Assembly: GCA_002914845.1 (NCBI GenBank)
Contig: JXTC01000315.1
Coordinates: forward strand, 192,557-256,556
DNA from: Trema orientale
Lineage: Eukaryota; Streptophyta; Magnoliopsida; Rosales; Cannabaceae
Direction of reading: 5' to 3'
Length of the DNA stretch: 64,000 nucleotides
Both the position numbers and the translations under genes were made by a program. Shown piece by piece: positions 11,880 to 23,190 of this stretch (positions are counted from its first letter, which is position 1; each line of letters opens with the position of its first letter). The notes beneath the pieces were generated by a model. It was given only the letters and a program-made list of their open reading frames with translations, made no database searches and was not told the DNA's origin.

Positions 11880-12795
11880 CCAAAAATGTTTTTAGAAAAA
11901 TTAAATACCCAAAATACCCTTATAGTAACCAAAATACTCCTACAATTAATAAAATACCTGAAAGACCCCAATAATTATAATTATACCCAAAATACCCCTA
12001 CAACTAATTAATTATAAAAAGTAGGTTAGTTTCACAAAATACACAAAATACCCTTATAATAACTAAAATATTCCCACAATTAATAAAATACCCAAAATAC
12101 CCCTACAACTAATTATAAAAAGTAGGTTATTTTCACAAAATACCAAAAAATATCCATTTAATTCACAAAATACCCAAAATGCCCCTAGAATAATAAAATA
12201 CCCAAAATACCCTTATAGTAACTAAAATGCTCCTACAATTAATAAAATACACGAATACCCCTATAATTAATAAAAAATCTAAAATACCCCTACAACTAAT
12301 TAATTATAAAAAGTAGGTTATTTTCACAAAATACACAAAAATACTCATTTAATTCACAAAATACCCAAAATGTCCCTAGAATATTAAAATATCCAAAATA
12401 TCTTTATAGTAATTAAAATACTCCTACAATTAATAAAATATCCGAAATACCCCTACAGCTATTAGAAAAAATCCAAAATACTCCTACAACAAATTAATTA
12501 CAAAAAGTATGTTATTTTCACAAAATACCCAAAAATACCTACTTAATTCATAAAATACCCAAGATATCCCTAAAATAATAAAATACCCAAAACAGCCTTA
12601 TAGTAACTAAAATACTCCTATAATTAATAAAATATCCGAAATACCCCTACAACTATTAGATATCCCTATGACTAATTAATTACAAAAAGTAAGTTATTTT
12701 CAAAAAATAACCAAAAAATATCTATTTAATTCACAAAATACCCCTAGAATAACAAAATACCCAAAATACCCTTATAGTAACCAAAATGCCCTGAG
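11880..12795. repeat. Tandem array within CACTA, period about 185 bp
   Basis: The array is built from ACAAAATACCCAAAATACCCC-like blocks with a landmark, AAAAAGTAGGTTATTTTCAC, that recurs near 12016, 12118, 12306, 12492 and 12674. The last spacings are 182-188 bp; the first is shorter (about 102 bp). Copies are diverged. No coding potential. Confidence 0.65.
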
Positions 12796-12824
12796 AATGG
12801 TCACCACACGTAAACTGGTTTGGG

Positions 12825-13071
12825 ATGTTCTTGATCATCATTGTCAGAGTTATACAATTGTGATGATCAAGAGCATTTCAAATGAGTTGATATGTGATGA
12901 CAAAGGTTGTAGTCATAATGTGTATATTTGTACACATAGTAACTTTAATACATGCATGCATTATTTTAGTTACAAAAGAAATTAACTTTGACCTGTTTAG
13001 GAATCGATGAGAGATTATGCATCTCAATATCGATTTTTGAATTGTCCCCGTTTGGACAATTTAGGATTCCT
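12825..13071. other. Cluster of stem-loops inside CACTA
   Basis: TTCTTGATCATCA near 12829 pairs with TGATGATCAAGAG near 12860. Further on, AGGAATC (12999-13005) pairs with GATTCCT (13065-13071). These enclose two smaller hairpins, ATCGATGAGA with TCTC..ATCGAT (13003-13034) and the perfect AATTGTCC/GGACAATT (13040-13061). The layout resembles a three-way junction. Function unknown. Confidence 0.4.
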
Positions 13072-13583
13072 GAATACTTGCATGCATTATTAATTTATTT
13101 GGTTTACCTCAATGTAATTTTTATTTATTTAAATTTGAATTAATTTTTATTGTTAAAAAAATAAATATTTTAAATAAATATTAAAATAATTAATTACAAA
13201 ATAAAATAAAATTCCATATAAAGCGGCGACATTTGTCGCTACTTCAGGTTACTAATTTAATTAATTATTAATAAAAGTAAAAATTCATTCTAAAGCGGTG
13301 ACAGTTGTCGCCACTTTAAATAAACTTATAGCAGCGATAATTTCGTAATTGTCGCCGCTATTGGTATGTCAAATGATATTTTTGTCGACTTTTTAGTGGG
13401 GACAATTGTCGCCGCTATAAATTATCTATTACAAGGACCACATGTATTGTCGCTGTAGGTATTTATACCAGCGAACCTTTAACCGTGACTTTAATGCATG
13501 GACATTGTCACTGCTTTAGATCTAAAACGGTAATACTGGGCTTTAAAGCGTCGCCGCTCTATTCCTGTTTTCTTCTAGTGAAT

Positions 13584-14424
13584 TAGAAAAAAGAGTGCAA
13601 AAATCTGAACAATGAACTTATATTAATGTCACTTAATTTATATTATTTTTCTTCTTAAAAGAACCGATCACAAAATGTACGATGCTTGCCCAATCGCTTT
13701 CGTTAAGAATAGTTTAGTTTCCCAATTAATGTACTCCTTTTTCTTTTTGAGACTTTTTTTTTCTTTTCACTTATTGGTTTTCTCGCGCTTTTTTTTAACA
13801 AGCCATTTTCTAGGATGGTGATTTCCTCACGAATTGTTCTGTGGTTGAGCTCTTATATGGCTTTTATTATTTTGTATTTTTTGAACTATTTGGTTTTTTA
13901 TGAACCTTACAGTTCTATTTTTCATTTGTTAATGAATTTCGGAATTGAGTGTGGGATTGTCTATAGTTCCAATCTCTAGTTTGTATGTTTCTGACAAATT
14001 TTGATGTCCTCATCCTTCGTAATTTTTCTTTAGAGATTTTAAAAAAAATGAAAATACATATGTATGATAACTGTCGCATGGCTGTGCTTGAGAATTTTAC
14101 CTGCATTTTGAGCCAAAAAAATTTCTTCTCCCAACTCATTTATACAGTTTTAAAATTACTTTATAGTAAAATTTTATATATATCTATATATACACATATA
14201 TGTATTTTTTTCGATCGGTATTAATGTTCGTGTCTTTTTTGCTCTTTCTACTTATTACTTTCATAGTTTTTTTTCTTTTTTTTTTTTGGCTAGAAAAGGA
14301 ATTCAAAAACGGGTCGAGGGGAGCCACAAACACTCTCACTAATAAATAACTCATGACTGTTGGTTGGAGAACACTCTAACTAGGACATCAGAAAAACAAA
14401 AACAACTAAAAAAAAAGAAACCAG
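13584..14424. other. Intergenic
   Basis: T-rich and AT-rich DNA. Small open frames here lack family-like sequence, and no RNA gene is seen. Confidence 0.5.
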
Positions 14425-14700
14425 CGGCCTAAACTACCACGTTATGTGCCACAAAATTGGTATCTCTTCGAATATAAAAAAATTGAAAAAAGTCAAAATA
14501 GTTAAATAACTTTTTTTCTTATGATATGAGATATTTAATCTCCCAGTAACATACTGAATCAACTATTTCAAATCATCAATAGTATTCTTTCGGTCGCTTT
14601 CTAAGACAATAGATTTCCATTCTTTATCAATAGCGTGATTGATAGCCAAAACGATAGTTCTAGTTTCAGCTATCAAGGAATTGATTTGACCGTGATTTGA
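14425..14700 (-). pseudogene. LINE-type RNase H-like (RVT_3) fragment, broken
   Basis: On the minus strand, 14670 to about 14565 reads AETRTIVLAINHAIDKEW, then SIVLESDRKNTIDDL. This fits the RNase H-like domain near the C-terminus of plant LINE reverse transcriptases, with the ESD active-site motif. A stop follows, and farther on, in another frame (about 14470-14430), RRDTNFVAHNV resembles the R-x-x-N-x-x-A-H end of the same domain. It is a frameshifted fossil in non-coding DNA. The domain assignment is from pattern recognition, not a search. Confidence 0.55.
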
Positions 14701-14716
14701 GCGCATTTCTGAGTTT

Positions 14717-15789
14717 AATTACTTTCATAGTTTAATAACTAAAGGCATGAGCTAGTAAGGAAATAGTCTAACATACGCTGTTGGTTGCAGAGGCCGTACA
14801 GGTGGTATCCATGCAAAAAAAAGTTCAGTCTCATTATTAAATATTAGTTAAGGCGGCCTTGGCGAGCTCGAAATAATTAATGGTGTAACTTAATAGTACT
14901 CGCTAAAATCCATCGCTACCAGATTTTGAATTAAACTAGCTATAGCCTATAAGTTTTTGTTACGGACATTTTAGGGGAACCAGGAAAGTTGTCACCAAAA
15001 CTTCGTAATTATAAATTCTAAGGTCATCTAACGTACTTCTAGTTAGCAAAAAAAATAAATTAAGAAACTAACATACTTCTAGTTAAAAAAAAAAAAAAAA
15101 AAATCAGGACTGATTTTGATATGTTATGTCGATTGTCTATAATAAAATGAGTTAAACGTTTGTGACTTAAAAATATCATATTTAGTCTCCAGATGCTATA
15201 TTAATAATAAAAGATAAAGCAAGATATATGGATAAAAATAAAGTGGGATAGAAAAGATTTTGTTTTGCTTTATGTAGTTTGGTGTGTTTATATATATATA
15301 TATATAGGGACAAATTAAACAGTATATATATAATTTCCATCATTATACGTATTGGAAAGAGAAAGTGAAGGAATAAATTAAAAGAAACATTATTTAAATA
15401 ATTTTACCACCCTCTTTTTGGAGGAGCATTTACCGAAAATAAAAATTACCAGCTTCCTCGATCGTAATTCAAATTTCCAATGTTCATCATAGAAAGGGTC
15501 TCTTACTAACCTATATATCCCATTATCTAATTCAAGTTTATTCAATATTTTCCACTCTTCCTCACATTAGATCATCTTTGTTGCCTCATGTGTTTCATAC
15601 TCTGCCATCAACAGAATTTTACTATAAAAAAAATCTCCTTAATTGGCATATCTGGCAGTACTTTAAGCTCTAGCTACCTGCCATGCATTTATTTCGGGGA
15701 TAACTTTTTCTTCTCGTTTTTTTCCTATTCGTTTTTTAATTTGGTTTACTTGATATCACTACTCTTTTGCAAACGTACACAAGAGAAGG
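14717..15789. other. Intergenic, AT-rich
   Basis: Non-coding DNA with an A-run near 15088-15104 and an (AT)n microsatellite near 15291-15305. No gene recognised. Confidence 0.5.
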
Positions 15790-16060
15790 TTAATTAATTG
15801 CAATGTAAGCATATATATATACATGGCCACCAATTTAGTAAGTATTTTTTTTTACCTAATTATAGAAAACATCATCACGCACTTCTTTTAATGTTAAAAA
15901 TTGAGAGAAAAAATCATTAAATAATGAGTATTTATTTTTATTATTTTTTTTTCAATTATTCAAATTATGTAATCGGATAATAATTCAATGGCTAAAAAAA
16001 AATACATATAGATAAGTATAAATAAATACAAATTAGATTGGGAACATATATATACACGTT
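15790..16060 (+). repeat. Dispersed MITE-like repeat, copy 2
   Basis: It shares with the 8610-8792 copy (there inverted) a TATATA-rich end, GCCACCAATTTAGTAAGTA, then ATTAAATAATGAGTATTT, a T-rich spacer, ATTCAAATTATGTAATCGG and GGCTAAAAAAAA. No coding sequence. Confidence 0.45.
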
Positions 16061-16126
16061 CCATCTTAACTTTTTTTTATATATAGGTTCCATCTTGATT
16101 TTGTGGTACAATTTGATAATCTTATA

Positions 16127-16300
16127 GAGTCTATATTAAGAAGACTTTGTCAAACTTAGTCTATATTAAAAAGACTTTGTCAAACTTACATAAAAACTAC
16201 ATATGTCATATGTGTACATAAATAAATCTGTGAGATTAAGATATACTATATACGCCTTGCCTTGTAAGCTAGCCATGCCTTGTAAGCTAGCCATTGGAAT
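16127..16300. repeat. Two short direct duplications
   Basis: AGACTTTGTCAAACTTA occurs twice about 28 bp apart (16141 and 16169). GCCTTGTAAGCTAGCCAT occurs twice about 18 bp apart (about 16258 and 16276). A (GA)n microsatellite lies just beyond (16313-16330). These look like simple replication slippage. Confidence 0.6.
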
Positions 16301-16709
16301 GAGATATTTTGAGAGAGAGAGAGAGAGAGAATAGTTCATAATAAAAATTATTGGAAATAGGAAACGGAAGAACATTGCTAATGACCATCATATATATCAT
16401 TAGATTACGTAGAAAGTAGTACGGACTGCTGGCATAATATATATTATTAGGGAATTCAATTTCAAGAGTACAACACGAAAACTGGAAAAAGTTACACGAT
16501 CATAGAAAACATACAAACATACAAAACTAAACATTAACCGTTAATGGATAGAAGTCTCCCAAGGGGACAAACAGAACATATCCTAAGCCAGCAACCCAAG
16601 AAAACACGCAGTAATCCGATAATCAAACCAAGTACACTACCAAATAAAGACCATAATTGTCAGAGATCATATTGATCATGATGTTGAAGTAGTACCACTA
16701 CTACTCATC

Positions 16710-17156
16710 TTAAGGACGCAAAATGCCACCGCCAGCAGCACCGCCAACACCGCCAGCGCCGCCAACTCCACCCGCAGCGCCGCCAACTCCACCACCTAGG
16801 CCACCAATTCCGCCAAGTCCACCAGCACCCCCGCCTAGCCCGCCAGCGCCACCTATTCCACCAACCCCACCTATCCCACCAAATTTACCAATTGTGCCGA
16901 TACCGCCGAGTGTTGGGAACACGCCGCCCACACCGGCATAGCCCCCCATCCCGGCGAATCCGCCAACTCCACCATAGATGAAGTTCTTCTCGTCGCCGAG
17001 GCCTCCAGCGCTCGGCGTGTCCGCCTTCGGCTCATTTGCATGCAGAACATTGTTTTGTTTTTCTTCGGCAGGGTTAACGTCCGTACTCGGCATGTCACGT
17101 GCGGTTGCACGTGCAGAAACCAAAACAAGGACGAAAATGGCAAGCCACTTCTCCAT
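16710..17156 (-). CDS. Secreted glycine-rich cell-wall-type protein (148 aa)
   Basis: The start at 17156 gives a signal peptide (MEKWLAIFVLVLVSARATA, cleavage near residue 19-20). A polar spacer follows (DMPSTDVNPAEEKQNN to about residue 50), then a KNFIYGG motif and a tail of about 90 residues made of GGVGG, GGIGG, GGLGG and GGAGG repeats ending GGGILRP. Repeats of Gly-Gly-aliphatic type after a signal peptide and a DMPS..KNF-like linker are typical of plant glycine-rich cell-wall structural proteins. A TATA element lies about 125 bp upstream. It is unrelated in sequence to the Gly-rich gene at 9558 apart from composition. The Pro-rich frame on the opposite strand is its shadow. Confidence 0.8.
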   Translation of the reverse strand: MEKWLAIFVLVLVSARATARDMPSTDVNPAEEKQNNVLHANEPKADTPSAGGLGDEKNFIYGGVGGFAGMGGYAGVGGVFPTLGGIGTIGKFGGIGGVGGIGGAGGLGGGAGGLGGIGGLGGGVGGAAGGVGGAGGVGGAAGGGILRP

Positions 17157-17254
17157 GGTCGATTTTCTTTTGGGGAATTCTAGCTCTAATAAACTGCTTT
17201 TTTGTGTGTGTGTGTGTTTTTGTGAAGGAATTAATTTAGGCTTTGAGAAGGGTT

Positions 17255-17292
17255 TGCAATTGCATGCATGGGGAGATGGGTTATATATATAG
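17255..17292 (-). promoter_or_regulatory. TATA box and RY-like motif of glycine-rich gene
   Basis: On the minus strand CTATATATATAA (17281-17292) lies about 125 bp upstream of the ATG. CATGCATG (about 17262-17269), an RY-type element, lies between TATA and ATG. TATA placement is convincing; the role of the RY motif is not shown. Confidence 0.5.
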
Positions 17293-17299
17293 GGGTGTG

Positions 17300-18280
17300 A
17301 TGTGTGAAGTGGTGGGGGACGGTTGAAGGGGCAATAAATTAGAAGGGGTTGTAATTAAAGAGAGTTGGGTTAGTTTTGGCGATCTCGAAAAGAGAAATTC
17401 TTTGAATTTGGGATCAGAGAGTTAGGTGGAAATGAATCAAAAGAAGAGAAAATTTAAGAGTACTATTGAATATGATCATATATATGTAATAACATGTTAT
17501 GTCATGTCATTCTTATGAACTGCCAGCGGAAATATCGATTGAGTTTGTGACTTGTGTAACATGTTTTCTGAGAACTCGATCGGCGGGTATAGCATTTGTT
17601 ATTCTTTACAGTATATAATTATTATCTTGGGATAAAGATGAGAGTATATATTATTGAATTTTCTGTGTTGATCAGCTACATGGGATCTTTAGTTAATTGA
17701 AGACCCATGAGCCAAACTCGTCTATAATATTATACTCCTATATGATCTGTTGCCATTATATGAGTTAATTTATTTTCCGTGGCCCCTAAAATAATTAAAG
17801 GTCTCGTACTATTACTAAGTTCAGCAATAAATCAACAAGAGTATTGTATATCTAAATAATTCATTGTGAGATCCAATCTCATTTGAAGTACTTAATAGTA
17901 TGGATTTAGAGTTGGAGACATTTTACATTGTATATATCTAGCTTACGATTAATTGTCTCGGTTCAGAAAAATCAAACTACAGCATTGATATATATAGTTA
18001 GCTAGGTTTCCAAGATATTAATAACCCAGAGTCCTAATTCTCCAACATTCCAACATAAGAATATACACTTTATAAAGCTTGACATATGATGCTATATTCA
18101 TTTTAATTTTCTTTTTATTCCACAAGTGTTCTAAAACAATTCGGTTCGTATAGCTCAATATGTAACTTGCTCAATGGGCAACTAACTAATACAAATGAGA
18201 AGAGATCCCTCGATCCTTATGTATTTAATAAAGGGGAATTAGAGAGTCTGTGTGTTACATTTTCACTAACTTTAGAAAAT
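17300..18280. other. Intergenic, upstream of the glycine-rich gene
   Basis: Probably contains more of the promoter of the minus-strand gene at 16710-17156. No gene or structured repeat is recognised. Confidence 0.4.
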
Positions 18281-18284
18281 GTAT

Positions 18285-18610
18285 CCCTTTATTATTTAGA
18301 GCTTTGTAGCCAAATGGCCGAATTTCCATTTATAGTTTGCAAAATGGTCATTTTTTAAATACTGTTGAAAATGGTTGAATTTTGAAATTTATTTAAAAAA
18401 TAATTATTTTTCATATTTAGTATATCAAAATATATTGATTTATTTTTTAAAAAATAAATTTAATTTTTCAAAAATTGATTTACTTTATAAAAAATAGATC
18501 AACCAAAAAATGGTCATTTATCAAAATAAAATTATAAAACGGTCATTTAATAAACAGGTGTAAAAAATGGCCATCTTCAAATTAATCTTTCAAAAAAAAA
18601 AAGGTCATTT
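18285..18610. repeat. AAATGGCCATTT / AAATGGTCATTT inverted repeat region
   Basis: AAATGGCCGAAT and AAATGGTCATTTTTT near 18312-18355 are mirrored by AAAATGGTCATTT, AAACGGTCATTT and AAAATGGCCAT near 18515-18575, across an AT-rich centre. This looks like a degraded terminal-inverted-repeat element. Ends are not defined. Confidence 0.4.
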
Positions 18611-18736
18611 CTTATAAATATTCTATTATTTACTTCTTTTAATTTGTGTCTGAGTATATCAGAGCGACAGCTAGCTAGTATATTTGGTATATAAACTTAT
18701 TTACCTACGACATTAACTTTAATCTTGTATGTTTTT

Positions 18737-19212
18737 AAGGGATAATATTACTTTTATACATTGTATTTTGATACTTTGCTCAACTTGTACCTTATGTTTT
18801 AGTTATTATCAACGTTAATCCTTAGATTTAATATTTGTTACAAATTTATATCCCGATAATAATTTAGAACAATTAATTTACCAAGATGATTTAATAAACT
18901 TATTCTCATATCAGTTTTTATATGGTTTATTTTCAATTTTTTAAACGGCATCTTAGTAAATTAACTACTCTAAATTAGTGTTAGAGTATAAATTTGTAAC
19001 AGATTTTAAATCTAAAAGTCAATATTGATAATAACCAAAATACAATGTACAAATTGAAAAAAATGTCAAAATACGAGGTATAAAAGTGATATTATCCCTT
19101 TAATTTGTAACAGATTTTAAATCTAAAAGTCAATATTGATAATAACCAAAATACAATGTACAAATTGAACAAAATATCAAAATACGAGGTATAAAAGTGA
19201 TATTATCCCTTT
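18737..19212. mobile_element. Long-hairpin MITE with one arm tandemly duplicated
   Basis: The left end, AAGGGATAATATTACTTTTA, is the inverted complement of TAAAAGTGATATTATCCCTT at the right end. The arms stay complementary with mismatches for well over 100 bp (GTATTTTGATA..GTACCTT against its mirror). The terminal 109 bp of the right arm is present twice in direct orientation, ending at 19103 and again at 19212, with only a few differences. The second copy therefore arose after insertion or during an aberrant excision. No coding sequence. Confidence 0.7.
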
Positions 19213-19715
19213 AATTTTTAAAGATTACTAAAAAGTAACTTGACAATCATTGACTTTAAAAATCTGTCTCTCCTAAGGCCCTATTAATAAAACCGTAATA
19301 CAACACTACTAGAAAAACTACCTTTCACATCACTTAATATGTGACGTCTATTAGATACCATGTCACCTGCCAAAGCGACGTGTAGGTGACAGCTATAGTA
19401 AGTGTAGGGATTTCACGTCACTTATAAAGCGACGTCGTATGTCTACTACGTCACTCAGAAAGCGACGTCGTATGTCTACGACGTCCCTAAAAAAACGATG
19501 TCATAAACCAACAACGTCACTTAAAAAGCGACACTATAGATTTACGACGTCGTTTAAGAAGTGACATCGTAGATATATAATGCCGCTTTATAAATAATAT
19601 GAAAACATATTCCAGTGGTTTTTTCAATTTAAATTCATTAAACCCACTAGATTTCATTTCAATTGAAACAGAATTATAATTTTTACTGAACCACATCAAT
19701 CTATGTACATATAAA

Positions 19716-19905
19716 GGGCTTGTTTGGAATAGCTTTTACTTCTTAAAGTAAAAGTATAAAAAGATCTTCCTAAAAAAGATGGTAGGTCCATGCTTCTTTA
19801 AAAAGATCTTTTGGATACAAAAAGATCTTCTAAAAATTCATCCAAACACTCTTAAAAGATCTTTTGAGCCCTAAAAGATCTTTGAAAGCTGTGCCAAACG
19901 GGCCC
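19716..19905. mobile_element. PIF/Harbinger MITE (190 bp) nested in CACTA
   Basis: It starts GGGCTTGTTTGG and ends CCAAACGGGCCC, flanked by AAA on both sides. It contains several AAAGATCTTTT palindromes and ATTCATCCAAACACTCTT, followed by AAAGATCTTTT. The same blocks, in the same order (AGGTCCAT/GGGTCCAT, AGATCTT, ATTCATCCAAACACTCTT, AAAGATCTTT, CCAAACGGGCCC), form the right end of the larger element at 25379-29428. It is a short internally deleted relative. Confidence 0.8.
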
Positions 19906-20660
19906 AAAGTCCCAAAAGTTTCCTATACATCAAATACCCCTAGAAGTATAAAATAAGTTCATTACTAAACTACTAATAACTAGGTCTTGGAATCAATACG
20001 AAACTACATTTAGCAAATTTAAACAATCATTAGCAGCAATTTTTAACAAATTCTCAAACAGCAATCTTAAACTAGAAAACATTAAGCAAATTTAAAATAA
20101 ATCAAGCAACCCATTGTTATAGTCCCAGATCAGAAAAAAAGAATTAAAAATACACATTTATCAAATCTAATTTAAAAATGATAATTAAAAAATATTAAAG
20201 GTTATACAAAAACAAAATATAAATAAAAATACCAAAGAAAAAACATTAAGAATAATTACCTCTAAAAATTGCCAAAATATATAGAAATCACTAAATGATC
20301 ATCCAATTTTTAACTGCAACAAACAAATAATAACATATATTTATTTTCTTTTACTTTTTTACATTAAAAAAATGAAAAATTACAAAAATAAAATAAAATC
20401 CAAAATGTCAATTGTAAAAACTAACAAAATAAAAAAAAAAACTTAAATATAAAATGAAACTTAAAATTTAATATGTAAAAAAATACACATGTATATATAT
20501 ATATGTTGTCAAATGGACTTAAAATCTGAAATATGAAAAAAAATGGTTTTAATTTATAACAATAAATTTTTCACACTATATTCAAATATACAACAACAAC
20601 AACAATATACAACAATAAATTTTTCATATCATAGAGGAAGAAATTCAAAATATCCTAAAT

Positions 20661-21158
20661 CTTAAATCTAAACTAAAAGATCTAATATTTTACAAAAATA
20701 TTCGGTTCAAATCAAATTCCATGGCTACATTATATAAAATTTAGTAAAAAAATTGAATATTAAGTTTAAAGTACCTTAAATTGTCGGAATCTATGGTAGA
20801 AATGGGGAAGAGTGCAGCAGTTGCTGTGAAGTGAAGGAGAGACTACTCTCCTTCGAAATGGGATCTGTATAAGAGTCCCAATAAAAAACAAATAAAAAAA
20901 ATTCTTAAATCTTAAATCTAAACTAAAAGATCTAACATTTTACAAAAATATTCGGTTTAAATCAAATTCCATAGCTACATTATACAAAATATAGTGAAAA
21001 AATTGAATATTTTAAACTTAAAGTACCTTAAATTGTCGGAATCTATATTGTAAATAAGGAGGGGCACAGCAGCTGCTGTGAAATGAAAGAGAGACTACTC
21101 TCCTTCGAAATAGAATCTGCATAAGAACTCTAGCAAAAAAACAAATAAAAAAGTAAAA
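20661..21158. repeat. Tandem duplication, unit about 250 bp, inside CACTA
   Basis: CTTAAATCTAAACTAAAAGA begins both units (20661 and 20911). Both continue through TATTCGGTT, CCTTAAATTGTCGGAATC and GAGACTACTCTCCTTCGAAAT. The copies differ at scattered positions. Confidence 0.8.
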
Positions 21159-21607
21159 TAAAACACTATATGACGTCGCTCCATGCGCAACATCATTTTC
21201 ACGTCGCTTTAAAAGCGACATGGTGAACTTATTTAAAAAATAAATAAAAAAAACTGAATTATATAAAAAAATTAAAAAATTAAAAAAATATATATACGAC
21301 GTCGCTTTTTATTTTTTACAAACTGAAATTATATAAAACAAAAAAAATTAAAAATATATATATGACGTCATTTTTTACGCGATGTCATATAGTAATTTTT
21401 AACGTCGCATTTTATGTGACGTGATATACCTATTACGTCGCTTTTCTAACGATGTGTGCCTTTCTACTTCGACACTAAAAAGTGATGTAAAAGATAGAGT
21501 ACTATACTATGTCGCTCTTTCCATGACGTTATAGGCCACATTTTTTCCACATCGACTTCTCAAAGCCACGTGGAATATGGTGACATCGTAGTCCCTTTTT
21601 TGTAGTA

Positions 21608-22185
21608 ATGATTGCTCGGCTGACAATGCCAATGTCAAGAATAAATGGGGCTTGCCGCAAAATGGACCAATTTTGGGCCCTTTAAACTAGATGTATGATT
21701 TTTAAATCTTATAGTAAAATGATTGAATAAATAAGTTGATTTAACTAATTATAATGTAAAAACTAGATTTACTCAGTACGTATAAAAAAGAAAAAAAAAA
21801 ACTAAAATACACTTAATAAACTGGATCTAGTATATACATAAATTGGTATTCCATATACAAAATCTGATTTGGCCTACGTAAAAATGATAAAGTTAATATA
21901 CAAACGTCATGTAAAANAAAAAAAAGAAAAAGAAAAAAAAAACAACTTTTACTCAAATGAAATTGCAACGAAGACAATTTCTAAATAATTAACTAATGTA
22001 AGCCATATTAACTCGAATAGATATACTGTGTAATTCTCATATATTATATAAAACTAATCGAGTCAAGAACTTACGTACGTATCTTATTAACTAATTAATT
22101 TTGTAAGTTTTAAGGATCCTAAATTTAGTTGATTACCAACTATAAATACAATTTACTCAATTAAAAATAATAACAATCAGATTTG
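21608..22185. other. Intergenic
   Basis: AT-rich non-coding DNA with one undetermined base at 21917 inside an A-rich run. No gene seen. Confidence 0.5.
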
Positions 22186-22679
22186 ACTAAGAACAAGCAT
22201 GAAGAAGTAAAAATAAACACAAGGGATTTTTACTTGATTCAACTAAGATTATTCTTAGTCTACATCCAAGAAATCTAATCCAGCAAAATCAAATCCACTA
22301 ATAATCAAATCAATGTTATATTACACAAATTCGAATCATGCATAAAATAGAAACTCCCTTTCTAAATTTTATGCAACCCCTTGCTAATCTACTTTGCCTG
22401 ATGAGGATTTGAGACATGCCAAGTCTCCCACTTAGCTCCAAGACAAGTTAGGCTCTCTCTAACTCAAATGGATGAGAATCTCTCTCAGCTACAACTACCC
22501 TGAAGTCCGCTTCGAGCTTTGAACGAATACAAAAGAATCCTTCTCTTGATAATCGCTTGAATCCCTCAAGCCCTAAGATGAAAGATTGAAAAATGATGAT
22601 GAAATGAATATGAAGTTCTCAACTCTTACCCATGTAGTGTCTCCTCTCAGATTTACAATTTTCATTCTAGCTAGAGAGC

Positions 22680-22715
<36 letters not shown>

Positions 22716-22732
22716 CAAAAAAAAAAAAAAGG
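22186..22732 (+). repeat. Probable retroposed fragment ending in a long A-run
   Basis: A compositionally distinct block, less AT-rich than its neighbours (for example GGATTTGAGACATGCCAAG near 22405), ends in an A-run broken by one GC (22683-22730). A body followed by a poly(A) tail suggests retroposition, such as a LINE 3' end or truncated retroelement. No reading frame identifies it, and no flanking duplication was located. Confidence 0.35.
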
Positions 22733-23190
22733 ACAAAAAAATGGCTATTAGCAACATTCTTGTTTCATGAGCGCACACACTAATTTCACCTGTGGTCATA
22801 CTTTAAAAATGTCAACCACGAATTTAGATAAAATATCAAAGAGTGACAGCAAAAAGTTAATATGACCAGAGTGTTCACTCTGAATAAGATTGTATGTACT
22901 TTTACAGATACTTCACAAATTTTAAGCTCCAATATTTTTATATTATCGGTCAATTTGGTTTAACTTCTTAACAAGTTAAAAGTATTTTTCGAACAATCTG
23001 TGAGCCAAAAGGTATTTGGTAAAAATTTGAAAATCAGATTATTCAATAATTTTTGACAAATTTACAGTCAAAAATCAAAGCTGGCCTAAGGTAGCTTTGG
23101 CTTTTAGATTATGCAGGAATTTACACTATCTTTTAATGAATAAATCATAATAGCTAAAATACCATAACTTAAAAGTAAAAATGCAACACA
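22733..23190. other. Intergenic
   Basis: AT-rich DNA with no recognised gene or repeat. Confidence 0.5.

Larger units (their letters stand above)
10211..13580. mobile_element. CACTA (En/Spm-type) DNA transposon, non-autonomous
   Basis: The element starts CACTACAATAAGAAGG and ends with the inverted counterpart, which reads CACTAGAAGAAAACAGG. It is flanked on both sides by the 3-bp target duplication AAT (10208-10210 and 13581-13583), the size typical of CACTA elements. Subterminal repeats of the type AAAGCGGCGACAATTGTCGC fill about 10230-10770 and 13200-13560 in both orientations. Inside are CT-rich leader sequence (10795-11000), AT-rich DNA and a long tandem array. No transposase ORF is visible in 3.4 kb, so it must rely on an enzyme encoded elsewhere. 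Confidence 0.85.
19304..21607. mobile_element. CACTA-like DNA transposon, non-autonomous
   Basis: The left end CACTACTAGAAAAACTACC is a typical CACTA terminus. The right end, reverse-complemented, reads (T)ACTACAAAAAAGGGAC, one base short of CACTAC. Subterminal repeats GCGACGTCGTATG and TTTTTAACGTCGC lie at 19330-19590 and 21165-21600 in opposite orientation. No transposase coding. The flanking triplets CAA and ATG do not match, so the target duplication has decayed or the right end is slightly off. A Harbinger MITE is nested inside and an internal 250-bp segment is duplicated. The subterminal motif differs from the GCGGCGAC motif of the element at 10211, so they belong to different subfamilies. 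Confidence 0.7.

Noticed and set aside
16723-16941. Proline-rich frame on the plus strand
   Set aside because: It is the reverse complement of the Gly-rich coding repeat of the minus-strand gene, which has a signal peptide and promoter.
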